A stretch of DNA of 64,000 nucleotides, from contig JBJHCW010000002.1 in NCBI GenBank assembly GCA_050486205.1, positions 310,001-374,000 of the forward strand, written 5' to 3'. The first letter of the stretch is position 1. Each line of letters begins with the position of its first letter. Of this stretch, positions 8,236-17,123 are shown one piece after another. The position numbers and the translations under genes were made by a program. The notes under the pieces are model-generated. The model was given only the letters and a program-made list of their open reading frames with translations, ran no database searches and had not been told where the DNA came from. The DNA is from PWQG01 sp050486205. GTDB lineage: Bacteria > Pseudomonadota > Gammaproteobacteria > Pseudomonadales > Pseudohongiellaceae.

Positions 8236-8814
8236 ATGACTGACAGCACCGCACTTTCGCTGGAAAACCAGTTTCTCATCGCCATGCCTCATCTGCGCGA
8301 CCAGAACTTCAACGGTAGCGTCACCTACCTGTGGAAACATGGTCCAGACGGGGCTCTGGGTGTGGTCATCAACCAGCCCACAGATATTGCCATCAGCGCC
8401 CTGCTTGAAGAACTGGACATCACGCCCTCACCGGAACAGGCCACGCGCCTGCAATCAGAGTTTGTACTCAACGGCGGCCCGGTGGAGCGCAACAAGGGAT
8501 TTATTGTTCACAGCAGTGAACGCGAGTGGAGTTACACCATTCCCGTTACCGACGAGATCAGTGTGTCCATGTCGCCGGACATCATGCAGTCCATCGCCGA
8601 CGGTGAAGGCCCCGAACATTATCTGGTGGCACTGGGCTGCGCGGGCTGGGAGGCCGGTCAACTGGAGCAGGAGATCAGCGACAATGTCTGGTTGAATGTG
8701 CCCATGCGCAGCGACCTGTTGTTCTCACGCGATTACAGCAGCAAGGCCAGCGCAGCTGCTGCCATTCTGGGGGTGAAACTGGAGCAGCTTTCGTCCACCG
8801 CCGGACATTCCTGA
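8236..8814 (+). CDS. yqgE: YqgE/AlgH family protein
   Basis: 192 residues of the conserved YqgE/AlgH (DUF179) family. Family landmarks are the N-terminal FLIAMPHLRDQNFNGSVTYL, then GALGVVINQPTDI, and the FVLNGGPVERNKGFIVH stretch. The molecular role is unsettled; algH was named for an effect on alginate production in Pseudomonas. It begins 14 bp after tonB and ends 1 bp before ruvX, so all are in one transcript. No membrane segment or catalytic motif is evident. Confidence 0.95.
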   Translation: MTDSTALSLENQFLIAMPHLRDQNFNGSVTYLWKHGPDGALGVVINQPTDIAISALLEELDITPSPEQATRLQSEFVLNGGPVERNKGFIVHSSEREWSYTIPVTDEISVSMSPDIMQSIADGEGPEHYLVALGCAGWEAGQLEQEISDNVWLNVPMRSDLLFSRDYSSKASAAAAILGVKLEQLSSTAGHS

Positions 8815-8815
8815 G

Positions 8816-9259
8816 ATGTCCCTGCCGGCCTATCCGGACAAGGTTGATGCACCGCTGAGCGCCATGGCGTTTGATTTTGGCACTCATCGCATTGGTGTTG
8901 CCTTCGGTCAGAGTGTCACCGGCACCGCGCAGGCCCTGCCGGTTATCAGGGCGCGCGACGGTATTCCGGACTGGCCCACACTTCAGGCGCTGGTGGAAGA
9001 ATGGCAACCTGATGTGCTGGTGATCGGCATGCCATGGAATATGGATGACAGCGAGAGTGATCTGCTGCGCCGGGCGAGAAAATTCGCCAACCGCCTGCAT
9101 GGCCGAGTGCATAAACCATGCTTCGGTATTGATGAACGCCTGACTTCATTCGAAGCCAGGGGGTTGCTGATGCGCGGGCAGACCAGCGGTGCCGTTGACA
9201 GCGTGGCCGCACAGCTGTTGCTGGAAAGCTGGTTCGCCGGCCTGCCCTCGGCAGCCTGA
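8816..9259 (+). CDS. ruvX: Putative Holliday junction resolvase / pre-16S rRNA nuclease
   Basis: 147 residues of the YqgF family, an RNase H-like nuclease implicated in 16S rRNA 5' end maturation and proposed as a Holliday junction resolvase. The first acidic site is in AFDFGTHRIGVAFG, a second motif is DVLVIGMPWNMD, the third is GIDERLTSFEA, and a final acidic residue lies in SGAVDSVAAQLLLESW. It is the last gene of the gshB operon and ends 5 bp from the convergent pilT stop. Confidence 0.95.
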   Translation: MSLPAYPDKVDAPLSAMAFDFGTHRIGVAFGQSVTGTAQALPVIRARDGIPDWPTLQALVEEWQPDVLVIGMPWNMDDSESDLLRRARKFANRLHGRVHKPCFGIDERLTSFEARGLLMRGQTSGAVDSVAAQLLLESWFAGLPSAA

Positions 9260-9264
9260 TCGTT

Positions 9265-10302
9265 CTACATAAAAGAATCGCCCATTTTTGCCTTGCCGCG
9301 GGCCGCCTCCTTGGTGATCACGCCCTTTTGCACCAGCTCCTTGAGTGACTGATCCAGTGTTTTCATGCCAACAGAGGCGCCAGTCTGAATCGCCGAATAC
9401 ATCTGCGCGACCTTGTCCTCACGGATCAGGTTCCGAATGGCCGGGGTACCAATCATGATTTCGTGTGCGGCCACCCGACCGCCGCCACTGCGCTTGAGCA
9501 GGGTCTGTGAGATCACCGCCTGCAGGGACTCAGAGAGCATTGATCGCACCATGTCCTTTTCCGCTGCAGGAAACACATCAATGATACGGTCTATGGTCTT
9601 GGCCGCCGATGTGGTGTGCAGGGTGCCAAACACAAGATGTCCGGTTTCGGCGGCAGTCAGCGCCAGACGGATGGTTTCCAGATCCCTCAGTTCGCCCACC
9701 AGAATAATGTCCGGATCCTCGCGCAAGGCGGAGCGCAGAGCCTCGGCAAAACCCAGGGTATCTCGATGCACCTCCCGCTGGTTGACCAGACTTTTCTTGC
9801 TCTCGTGCACAAATTCTATCGGGTCTTCAATGGTCAGTATGTGTTCATAGCGGGTTTCGTTGATGAAATCCATCATCGCCGCGAGCGTGGTGCTCTTGCC
9901 CGAACCGGTTGGTCCGGTGACCGCGATCAGGCCACGCGGGTAAGAAGCAAGTTTCTTGAAAACCTCTCCCATACCCAGATCATCCATGCTCAGCACCTTG
10001 GAGGGAATGGTGCGGAAAACCGCAGCTGCGCCGCGATTCTGGTTGAAAGCATTGACCCGGAAACGCGCTAGACCCGGCACCTCAAACGAGAAATCCGTCT
10101 CCATGAACTCTTCATAATCGCGACGCTGACGGTCCGTCATGATCTCGTAGATCAGCGCATGCACCTGTTTGTGATCCAGCGCTGGTGCATTGACCTTGCG
10201 TATGTCACCGTCAACCCGGATAAGCGGCGGCATTCCGGCTGTCAGATGCAGGTCAGACGCTCCGTTCTTGACGCTGAAACCCAGCAGTTGCGTAATATCC
10301 AT
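9265..10302 (-). CDS. pilT: Type IV pilus retraction ATPase
   Basis: The hexameric ATPase drives pilus retraction, giving twitching motility and DNA uptake. The 345-residue length matches PilT. Features include the N-terminal MDITQLLGFSVKNGASDLHL, the Walker A motif GPTGSGKSTT near residue 130, the Asp box DPIEFVHESKKSLVNQREV, a Walker B region ending VGELRDLETIRLALTAAETG, and the C-terminal AIRNLIREDKVAQMYS (AIRNLIRE is the conserved retraction motif). It is divergent from yggS, the same neighbour as in Pseudomonas. No pilU follows in this window; ruvX lies beyond the stop. Confidence 0.97.
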   Translation of the reverse strand: MDITQLLGFSVKNGASDLHLTAGMPPLIRVDGDIRKVNAPALDHKQVHALIYEIMTDRQRRDYEEFMETDFSFEVPGLARFRVNAFNQNRGAAAVFRTIPSKVLSMDDLGMGEVFKKLASYPRGLIAVTGPTGSGKSTTLAAMMDFINETRYEHILTIEDPIEFVHESKKSLVNQREVHRDTLGFAEALRSALREDPDIILVGELRDLETIRLALTAAETGHLVFGTLHTTSAAKTIDRIIDVFPAAEKDMVRSMLSESLQAVISQTLLKRSGGGRVAAHEIMIGTPAIRNLIREDKVAQMYSAIQTGASVGMKTLDQSLKELVQKGVITKEAARGKAKMGDSFM

Positions 10303-10403
10303 GAAGTGGGCTCCTTAGCTCCCGGGACCTTCAGGTCGGTATGTATGGTTATCGACAGGATCTACCACTATCATTAATCAATACCGCTGACTGGAAAAAT
10401 CTG

Positions 10404-11129
10404 ATGATAGCAGAAAACTATTCCCGTATTCGTGACCGACTGCGCGAACTTGAGCGACAGAACCAACGCCCTGAAGGCAGCGTGCTTTTGCTTGCGGTAA
10501 GCAAAACCCACCCGCTTGCAAGCATCTATCAGGCATGGCTGGCAGGCGCGCGCGACTTTGGTGAAAACTACGTGCAGGAAGCCCTGGACAAGATGCGGGC
10601 TCTGAAGGACGGAACCGGGTTGATAGATGACATGGCGCAGATGAGTGACATCCGCTGGCATTTCATCGGTCCACTGCAGTCCAACAAGACCCGTGATGTG
10701 TCCGAAAATTTTGACTGGGTACACAGCGTTGATCGCCTGAAAACAGCCAGGCGGCTCAGCGAACAACGACCGGCACAGCTGCCGCCGCTCAACGTCTGCA
10801 TTCAGGTCAACATCAGTGGTGAGGACAGCAAATCCGGTGTGGCCCTGCAGGATGCCGCCGGGCTTTGCCAGGCAGTGGACTCATTGCCGGGACTGACGCT
10901 CAGAGGCCTGATGGCAATTCCTGCACCACAATCGAATCATGTTCAACAGCGTGCCGTGTATCACCCGTTAGCCAAACTGTTCACCGAACTTCAGAAGCAG
11001 CATGACAGCATGGACACCCTCTCCATCGGCATGAGTGATGACCTGGAAGCAGCGGTGGCTGAAGGCGCAACAATAGTACGCATCGGCACCGCCATTTTTG
11101 GACCCAGGCAGTCACCCGCCGCACCCTGA
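10404..11129 (+). CDS. yggS: PLP homeostasis protein YggS
   Basis: 241 residues of the YggS/PROSC family, a pyridoxal-phosphate-binding TIM barrel that balances vitamin B6 and amino-acid pools. The PLP lysine lies in LLAVSKTHP (near residue 35). Family motifs DFGENYVQEALDK, WHFIGPLQSNKTR, VNISGEDSKSGV and SIGMSDDLEAAV are present. The ATG at 10404 was chosen over an upstream in-frame codon because homologous proteins begin at this point. No proC follows: the 3' end overlaps the convergent ABC transporter gene by 18 bp, so the usual pilT-yggS-proC order is interrupted here. Confidence 0.95.
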   Translation: MIAENYSRIRDRLRELERQNQRPEGSVLLLAVSKTHPLASIYQAWLAGARDFGENYVQEALDKMRALKDGTGLIDDMAQMSDIRWHFIGPLQSNKTRDVSENFDWVHSVDRLKTARRLSEQRPAQLPPLNVCIQVNISGEDSKSGVALQDAAGLCQAVDSLPGLTLRGLMAIPAPQSNHVQQRAVYHPLAKLFTELQKQHDSMDTLSIGMSDDLEAAVAEGATIVRIGTAIFGPRQSPAAP

Positions 11130-13205
11130 TCCTGCAAGGCTGATCTGTCGATCGGTTTCGTCGATCAAACCAGGATTATGACTGACCATCACAATACCGG
11201 CGCCGCTTTTTCGCAATGCGCGCATGATATGTTGCGCCTGGGCCACATCAAGATTGGCCATTGCCTCGTCGAGAAACAGGACTCCCGGTCGACGATACAT
11301 TGCGCGGGCCAACAGCAGGCGCTGCACCTGTCCGGCAGACAGTGTGCTGCTCATATCACCCACCGGTGTCAGCATGCCCATTGGCATCTGCCGTATATCC
11401 GCGGCAATGCCACAGAGCTCACAACAATGCCACAGATGTGACTCCTGCGGCTGTTCATCGTCCAGTACGATATTGTCACGCACAGTACCACTCAACAGCG
11501 TATCACCATGCAGCACCGCGGCGATGCGCCTGCGATAGTCCCGCACGCCGAATTCATGCAAGGGCACACCATCCACGCAAACCAGGCCCTGATCCGGCTC
11601 CAGCAAACCAGCCAACAGCTTGAGCACAGTGCTTTTCCCGCAGCCCGACGGCCCCGTGACCGCGACACACTCGCCCGGAGCTACGCGCAGGGACAATCCG
11701 TTCAGCACTGCCCGATCGTGACCGGGATAGGAGAAAACCACGGCTTGCATTGATACTGTGCCGCTCATGGGTCGCGGCAACAGTGGCAGCTCAAGATCAT
11801 CAAATTCCGGATCTGTCATGGTGATATCTGCCACACGCTCAAGTTGCAGGCGCAGCAGCCGCCACTCTATCAAGCGCGGCAGCATGTCGCTGACAGAGCT
11901 GATGAAATGCTGTTTCAGAAAAATGAAAGCCAGCAGCTGGCCAATGCTCAGCTCCCCGGCGTAGACCAGTCGGGTACCGAAGTAGATGGTCAGCACATGA
12001 TCAACACCAAACAGCAACACCTGCAATGTGCCCGACAGCAGCTGCACCCGCTCAAGACGAACCCCGCGGTTGATCATGCTGACATGGTTTGCCTGCCACA
12101 GGGCGCTGCGATGCTGCTCGGTTGTGTACAGCTTGGTCACCATGATGCTACGCACATTTTCCATGAACACGGACTGCTGGCTGGCCTCTGCAGCGATCAG
12201 CTCCTGGCGCCTTACCCGCTCGATCGGCAGGATCAGCAAGCGGATGGCAACATAAACCAGTATGAAGACAAGGCCGATACTCGCCAGCAGCGGGCTGTAC
12301 AGGTACAGAAGCACCAGGGTGGCAATGGAAAACAGCCCATCGACCGAAATGGCAATCAACTCATGACTGACCAGTTGGCGGATATTGTTGATGGCACCGA
12401 ATCGGGACACGATGTCTCCCATATGGCGGCGCTCGAAATAACTCACGGGTAGACGTATCAGGTGATGGAAAAAGCTGGTGACCATCTGCAGGCCGAGACT
12501 GTTGGACAGATAGATCAGCACCAGGCCCCTGAGCCAGGTCAGCACCGTCCGGACAAGCACCATCATCAGAAATGCCAGCGCAATGACCAGTACAAGATCA
12601 GTATCGCGCCGCGACAGACCCTGATCCACCGTCAACTGAATGTACAGTGGTGACAGCAGGGCCACCGCCTGCAACAACAACGACAGCACAAGCACCTGGC
12701 CCACACTGACCCGGAATGAGCGGGTGACCACAAAAAAGTCACGAATGCGATTGACACGGCGCTCGTCCCGGGGCCGAAACGATGCGGCCGGCGTCAGCTC
12801 CAGCGCAATGCCGGTAAACCTGTCGGCCAGCTCGCGCATGCTATACCAACGTTGGCCAACCGCTGGATCGTGAACACAGGCACCTCGTCTGCCCAGCTTT
12901 CTGAGCACTACAAAATGATCCAGATTCCAATGAAGAATGGCGGGCAGTTGCAAGCCGGCCAGTTCCTCCGGCTCAAGCCTCAACGCCCTGGGTGCGAGCG
13001 AAAGGCTTCTCGCTGCTCTCATCAACTGCGCCACAGTGGCGCCGCCACCCGACACCGAGTGCGTGCGACGCAGCTCATTCAGATCGGTGCCGTGCCCATG
13101 ATATCCGGCAATCATGGCCAGGCAGGCCAGTCCGCATTCACTGCGCTCTGATTGCAGAATGACCGGCAAACGTGATGGCATGGTAAACAGTGCGGCAGCG
13201 CTCAT
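11112..13205 (-). CDS. C39-peptidase ABC exporter (CvaB/RaxB-like)
   Basis: 697 residues in the standard order of peptide exporters: N-terminal C39 cysteine protease (about 1-140), six-helix membrane domain (about 160-440), and ATPase (about 480-690). The protease is intact: Q18, C24, H97 and D113 have the same spacing as the catalytic residues of the colicin V exporter CvaB. The ATPase has Walker A GPSGCGKSTVLK, signature LSAGQVQRLLLARAM and Walker B VLFLDEA. It should remove a double-glycine leader and export the peptide through a TolC-type channel. It overlaps the adaptor gene by 4 bp. No precursor peptide was found nearby. Confidence 0.93.
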   Translation of the reverse strand: MSAAALFTMPSRLPVILQSERSECGLACLAMIAGYHGHGTDLNELRRTHSVSGGGATVAQLMRAARSLSLAPRALRLEPEELAGLQLPAILHWNLDHFVVLRKLGRRGACVHDPAVGQRWYSMRELADRFTGIALELTPAASFRPRDERRVNRIRDFFVVTRSFRVSVGQVLVLSLLLQAVALLSPLYIQLTVDQGLSRRDTDLVLVIALAFLMMVLVRTVLTWLRGLVLIYLSNSLGLQMVTSFFHHLIRLPVSYFERRHMGDIVSRFGAINNIRQLVSHELIAISVDGLFSIATLVLLYLYSPLLASIGLVFILVYVAIRLLILPIERVRRQELIAAEASQQSVFMENVRSIMVTKLYTTEQHRSALWQANHVSMINRGVRLERVQLLSGTLQVLLFGVDHVLTIYFGTRLVYAGELSIGQLLAFIFLKQHFISSVSDMLPRLIEWRLLRLQLERVADITMTDPEFDDLELPLLPRPMSGTVSMQAVVFSYPGHDRAVLNGLSLRVAPGECVAVTGPSGCGKSTVLKLLAGLLEPDQGLVCVDGVPLHEFGVRDYRRRIAAVLHGDTLLSGTVRDNIVLDDEQPQESHLWHCCELCGIAADIRQMPMGMLTPVGDMSSTLSAGQVQRLLLARAMYRRPGVLFLDEAMANLDVAQAQHIMRALRKSGAGIVMVSHNPGLIDETDRQISLAGSGCGG

Positions 13206-14452
13206 CGATTGATCAGCCTCAGCAGGGGGTCAAGGATATAGGCCAGAATACTGAGTTCCGCGATCACGATATCGGCCTGCAGGGTCATGCCAGGCAGAAG
13301 CGGATACCTGGCGCCCTGGTGATCGGTAACCGACTGTGCTTCCAGGCTTACATGCACCAGATAGCTGCTTTGCTGCGCACCGGACAGCGGCAGTGATTGT
13401 CGCGTCGGATCCACAGCGCTGCGGCTGACATTACTCACGGTGCCGCGATGGTTGCCATGGGTCTGGAAGGGAAAGGCATCGTAATTGAGCATCACCTGCT
13501 GACCCGGGGCGATCTGTCCCACCGCCTCACTGGGCAGTAACAACATGGCCAGCAACTCAACATCCTGCGTCATCACATGACCCAGCACCTCTCCAACCCT
13601 GACAGCTTCACCGGGCATGGCAGTCAAGCCTGTCATCACTCCGTCGCCTGCCGACACAATGCTGTACCCGGTCTGCTGCCGACTCAGTGCCAGTTCATGT
13701 TCGAGCTGGCGCCGCCGCTGATCCAGCTGATGCAGATCCCGCTCCAGCTCCAGCGCCAGGTACCTGCGGCGCTCTTCTGTTTCCAGCACCCGTGATTCAC
13801 GCTCGACAATGCCATGCGCCAGTCTTGCCAGCTGCTGACTGCCGGTCAACTCGGTACCATACTGCCGCTGATACTCCGCTTCAGACACTACACCGTTGTC
13901 CAGCAGCTGTGACAGTGTGCGGGTATGAGCCTGGTCCAGCGCCAGGCGCTGCCTGGCATATCCGCGCTCCTGCTCAAGCGCTGCCAGCTCCTTGCCGAGC
14001 CGCGCCAGCGTCGTTTCCAGTTGATTCTTACGAAGCCGGGCATCCTCAATCAGAACGCTTCGCTCCACTGCCAGCCCATCGATAGTGCCCTGCAGATGAG
14101 TCTGTACCAGTCGGCTGCCCGGCTGGCCGTGCGCCGCATGACGCTCGGCGCTGACAGTGGCAATGACCTGGCCTTTACGGACCGCGTCACCTTCAGCCAC
14201 CAGCACCTGTTCGTGAATACCCTGCACCGCGGACACCACCGGCTTCATGCCGCCGGCAGGCACCAGCACACCGCTGACACTTGCCGTGCTCTTGATAGTG
14301 AACCACCACGCAAACAGCACCAGGCACAACAGCAACATCACAAACAGTGCCACCATCAGGGTCAATGACACTGGCTGCCAGCCAGCGGCAGGACCACATC
14401 TGTCCGATGCCCGGCGACGCAGCACCTGTTCACGTATCAGTGGTTGATCCAT
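13202..14452 (-). CDS. HlyD/CvaA-family membrane fusion protein
   Basis: 416 residues with a single N-terminal membrane segment (about 30-52), a split barrel-sandwich (VLVAEGDAVRKGQVIATVSA near residue 95), a long periplasmic coiled coil (about 130-260) and a C-terminal beta domain. Length and layout match CvaA/RaxA adaptors, which link C39 exporters to the outer-membrane channel. Its stop overlaps the exporter start, and the gene begins 18 bp after the ACP gene. This arrangement implies a dedicated type I secretion machine. The TolC partner is not in the window. Confidence 0.9.
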   Translation of the reverse strand: MDQPLIREQVLRRRASDRCGPAAGWQPVSLTLMVALFVMLLLCLVLFAWWFTIKSTASVSGVLVPAGGMKPVVSAVQGIHEQVLVAEGDAVRKGQVIATVSAERHAAHGQPGSRLVQTHLQGTIDGLAVERSVLIEDARLRKNQLETTLARLGKELAALEQERGYARQRLALDQAHTRTLSQLLDNGVVSEAEYQRQYGTELTGSQQLARLAHGIVERESRVLETEERRRYLALELERDLHQLDQRRRQLEHELALSRQQTGYSIVSAGDGVMTGLTAMPGEAVRVGEVLGHVMTQDVELLAMLLLPSEAVGQIAPGQQVMLNYDAFPFQTHGNHRGTVSNVSRSAVDPTRQSLPLSGAQQSSYLVHVSLEAQSVTDHQGARYPLLPGMTLQADIVIAELSILAYILDPLLRLINR

Positions 14453-14470
14453 GGCGCAGGACGCCTGCCG

Positions 14471-14725
14471 TCAGGCCGCAGACACGGCACGTGCGCGCTG
14501 CACCAGCGCCAACAGATCTGCCAGCGTGTCGAGTTCGAACAGGCAATTCTCCGGAATCTCCACGTCAAAGTGATTCTCCAGTTCATACACGATCTGGATC
14601 ATGTTCAACGAGTCAATGCGCAAATCACTCATACGGGTGTCCAGCGTAAGGGGCGCAGAAAGTTTGCCTTCACAACACTCATTGATGGTCTGGAACAGAA
14701 AGTGGCTGACATCCTTGTCACTCAT
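14471..14725 (-). CDS. Acyl carrier protein
   Basis: 84 residues of a small acidic four-helix carrier. The phosphopantetheine-attachment serine is S39 in DLRIDSLNMIQ, followed by helix II with ELENHFDVEIPE. The start ATG at 14725 is preceded by a GGGAGAC Shine-Dalgarno. It is not in a fab cluster. It lies between an LpxL-like acyltransferase and a peptide exporter, so it most likely supplies an acyl chain, or another tethered intermediate, to a product of this locus. The loading enzyme is not encoded beside it. Confidence 0.92.
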   Translation of the reverse strand: MSDKDVSHFLFQTINECCEGKLSAPLTLDTRMSDLRIDSLNMIQIVYELENHFDVEIPENCLFELDTLADLLALVQRARAVSAA

Positions 14726-14793
14726 ATAACGTCTCCCTGGTTTATGGATTGAAACGGTTCGTGGGTTGAAATCGCAGTGTTGGCACTGCGGGT

Positions 14794-15705
14794 CTATGCA
14801 GTGGGCCTGAAGTAGGCAGGAAGATTCGGCAAGTAGCGCCATTGGTCAGGATAGCGGCACAACCACGACTCGTGCCAGCTGACCAGTACCTGGGTAAGAC
14901 GGATGCGGGTCTCTGGAAAACGCTCGCCGTATTGGGCCTCTGGCAGCAGCAGCGGACCGGTGACCAGATGGTCACGCCCACGGCAACGGTATGTGACAGC
15001 AGGCACTATAGGCACAGCAGCGGCAATGGCCAGAGAAGCAATTCCAGCGCTGAACCATGCCGGCCGACCAAGAAAGCTGACCGGCACCACGGCGCCATGG
15101 CTGGCTGGCAGATCAAAAAAACTGGTCAGCGTGCACGCACTTGTGCGCAACAGATCCCTCAACATCAGGACATTGACCTGGCTACTGATCAGAATCTCAG
15201 GCGGCGCCACGGCCCGGTGGGAAAAGTCATGGGCAAGATTGGCAAGGCTGACCCGGTCCGGCCACTTTTCACGAATGACCAGGTGCCTGACGGCTGTCCC
15301 TTCCGGGCCACTGTCAACGGCCAGTGGATTCAGGCAATGAACATAGTCACCCAGATGGGTTGCGGCGATGATACAGGATCCCCGGTACAGACGACGAAAT
15401 GTATGATATTGCGCTGCCTGGGGCCAGATGATGGCCTTGCTGCGCGCCAGGATTTCGTGCGGAGACTGACGGCAGGAACGCGTCCGATCCAGCGCCGCTG
15501 AAAAACGCAGGTTCGCGCGCACGACACGGCGACAATGACGTTCGGGTTCGTGCAGCAACACGGACAGCGCTCTCGCCCAGCTCCTGTGCCGTGCGGCAGT
15601 CAAGCGGCGGCGCTCCTGCGCCTGGATTGAGGATGTTGCAATCAGTCGGGCAAAACGCTGAACGCACTCCGCGCCTGATCGCAATATGTGCACATTCGCG
15701 TCCAT
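14794..15705 (-). CDS. LpxL/HtrB-like acyltransferase (divergent)
   Basis: 303 residues resembling the lipid A late acyltransferase superfamily, which transfers acyl chains from acyl-ACP. Landmarks are a GSCIIAATHLGDYVHCLNPL segment, where the usual HX4(D/E) site appears as HLGD, and a VVPVSFLGRPAWFSAGIASL segment. Further landmarks are AVPIVPAVTYRCRG and a C-terminal PDQWRYLPNLP. Lacking a clear N-terminal membrane anchor and the canonical HX4(D/E) spacing, it is unlikely to be LpxL itself. It lies 68 bp before the acp gene in the same direction. I infer that it acylates a small molecule or peptide using that ACP. Confidence 0.68.
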   Translation of the reverse strand: MDANVHILRSGAECVQRFARLIATSSIQAQERRRLTAARHRSWARALSVLLHEPERHCRRVVRANLRFSAALDRTRSCRQSPHEILARSKAIIWPQAAQYHTFRRLYRGSCIIAATHLGDYVHCLNPLAVDSGPEGTAVRHLVIREKWPDRVSLANLAHDFSHRAVAPPEILISSQVNVLMLRDLLRTSACTLTSFFDLPASHGAVVPVSFLGRPAWFSAGIASLAIAAAVPIVPAVTYRCRGRDHLVTGPLLLPEAQYGERFPETRIRLTQVLVSWHESWLCRYPDQWRYLPNLPAYFRPTA

Positions 15706-15809
15706 GCGTCTGTACCTGTTTGCTTGAGGATGTGTAAAGGAGTCTAGTGCACGATCTTCAATCGCGCCATTCAGGTTTCATCGGCGCCGCGTGTGCCAAC
15801 GCAGAACCA

Positions 15810-16139
15810 TCAATGTTTTTCAGGGTAATAGGACAGGCCGCAGTGGGTGCATTTGCTGGTGAAAACATTCAGGAAGTACTTGCGCACAAAAAACTGCTCA
15901 CCACAGTCGGGGCAACGTTTCACCGACGAGTGGATGCCAAAACCGGCATACAACAGCATATACAGAATCATCAGCAGGGTGATGTCATTGCCCTGGTTCA
16001 GCAGTGCCGTGATCGCCCAGGCGTAGACAGGAAAGGTAAGAAAGCAGACCAGCAGGCGATTACGGGAATTGCGTATCTCACGCAGGCGCTGGCTGCGTGC
16101 TGCTTCGTTTTCTGTTTTGTGTTCTGGCGAGTCAGTCAT
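15810..16139 (-). CDS. Small zinc-ribbon membrane protein
   Basis: 109 residues: a charged N-terminus, two closely spaced hydrophobic helices (about 30-47 and 54-72), and a C-terminal four-cysteine zinc ribbon (CPDCGEQF ... CTHCGLSYYP). The function is not known to me. Zinc ribbons following membrane hairpins occur in several uncharacterised proteobacterial proteins. The start MTDSPEH was chosen over an ATG six codons upstream because the gap to epmA and the charged N-terminus fit better. It precedes the acyltransferase by about 105 bp in the same direction. Confidence 0.7.
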   Translation of the reverse strand: MTDSPEHKTENEAARSQRLREIRNSRNRLLVCFLTFPVYAWAITALLNQGNDITLLMILYMLLYAGFGIHSSVKRCPDCGEQFFVRKYFLNVFTSKCTHCGLSYYPEKH

Positions 16140-16169
16140 TGTCGGCAATGCTAGCATGAATTCGCCGCA

Positions 16170-17123
16170 TCATGCATCGCCGGTGGTGAAGGGCATGACA
16201 TCGGCCAGGCACGATGCGCCCGCAGCCAGCATGACCAGCCGGTCAAAGCCCAGCGCCACGCCGGCGCAGTCTGGCAGACCATGCGAGAGCGCAGCCAGCA
16301 AGCGCTCGTCAACCGGCAGTGTGGCCAGCCCGAGTGCTTCACGCTGACGGTTGTCGGCCTCGAACCGGCTGCGCTGCTCAGCAGCATCGGTCAACTCATA
16401 GTAGCCATTGGCCAGCTCCATTCCGTCCACGTATACCTCAAACCGGCGCGCTACCAGATGCCCGTGCTCGTCCGTGTGGATACGGGCCAGTGCCGCCTGA
16501 CTGGCGGGAAAACCGGTGACAAATGTGATGCCGTGCAGGGTTGGTTCCAGGCAGTGAGTGAACAGTAGTTGCAGCCACTCATCGCGTGTGCAGGTCATCG
16601 CTCCCACATTGACATGACGCCGGGCCAGGTCAGCCAGTTCCCCACCACTGATGGCATGCACATCCACCCCCAGCACACTGGCAAACAGCTCTGCATAGGA
16701 CAGCGTGCGTGAAGCGGAGGGCTGATCTGGCAGACAAAGGGTCAGCAACTCATCGATCTCGCGCATCAACTGCCACTCGTCCAGCCCCGGTCGATACCAC
16801 TCCAGCAGTGTGAATTCCGGATTGTGCTGGCGCCCGACCTCATCGGCCCGGAACACCTTGCCGAGCTGGAAGATTGCACCACTGCCGCTGGCCAGCAGGC
16901 GCTTCATGGCAAATTCGGGGGAAGTCTGCAGATACAGCTGCTGCCCCGACAATGTCAGGCACAGGCTCTGCAATTGGGGATCAGTGGCAGCGCCGGCGCA
17001 AAGCACCGGCGTGTCCACTTCAAGCACGTTGCGGGCATAAAAAAAGTCGCGCACCGTGCGCATCAGTGCCGCGCGCAGGCGCAGCGCCTGCAGACTGGCG
17101 GTGGGGCGCCAGTGCTCGAGCAT
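16170..17123 (-). CDS. epmA: EF-P--(R)-beta-lysine ligase
   Basis: 317 residues of a truncated class II lysyl-tRNA synthetase (no anticodon-binding domain). It attaches (R)-beta-lysine to a conserved lysine of elongation factor P. Class II motif 2 is seen in FRADEVGRQHNPEFTLLEWY and motif 3 in GVALGFDRLVMLAAG. The length fits GenX/PoxA/YjeA. Its start overlaps the efp stop (TGATG), and epmB is divergent, so the whole modification pathway is at one locus. Confidence 0.97.
   Translation of the reverse strand: MLEHWRPTASLQALRLRAALMRTVRDFFYARNVLEVDTPVLCAGAATDPQLQSLCLTLSGQQLYLQTSPEFAMKRLLASGSGAIFQLGKVFRADEVGRQHNPEFTLLEWYRPGLDEWQLMREIDELLTLCLPDQPSASRTLSYAELFASVLGVDVHAISGGELADLARRHVNVGAMTCTRDEWLQLLFTHCLEPTLHGITFVTGFPASQAALARIHTDEHGHLVARRFEVYVDGMELANGYYELTDAAEQRSRFEADNRQREALGLATLPVDERLLAALSHGLPDCAGVALGFDRLVMLAAGASCLADVMPFTTGDA

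Noticed and set aside
14742..14981. Short frames around the ACP and acyltransferase genes as possible leader peptides for the C39 exporter
   Set aside because: None has a GG or GA cleavage site preceded by a typical LSxxELxxIxGG leader, and all lie inside or opposite known genes.
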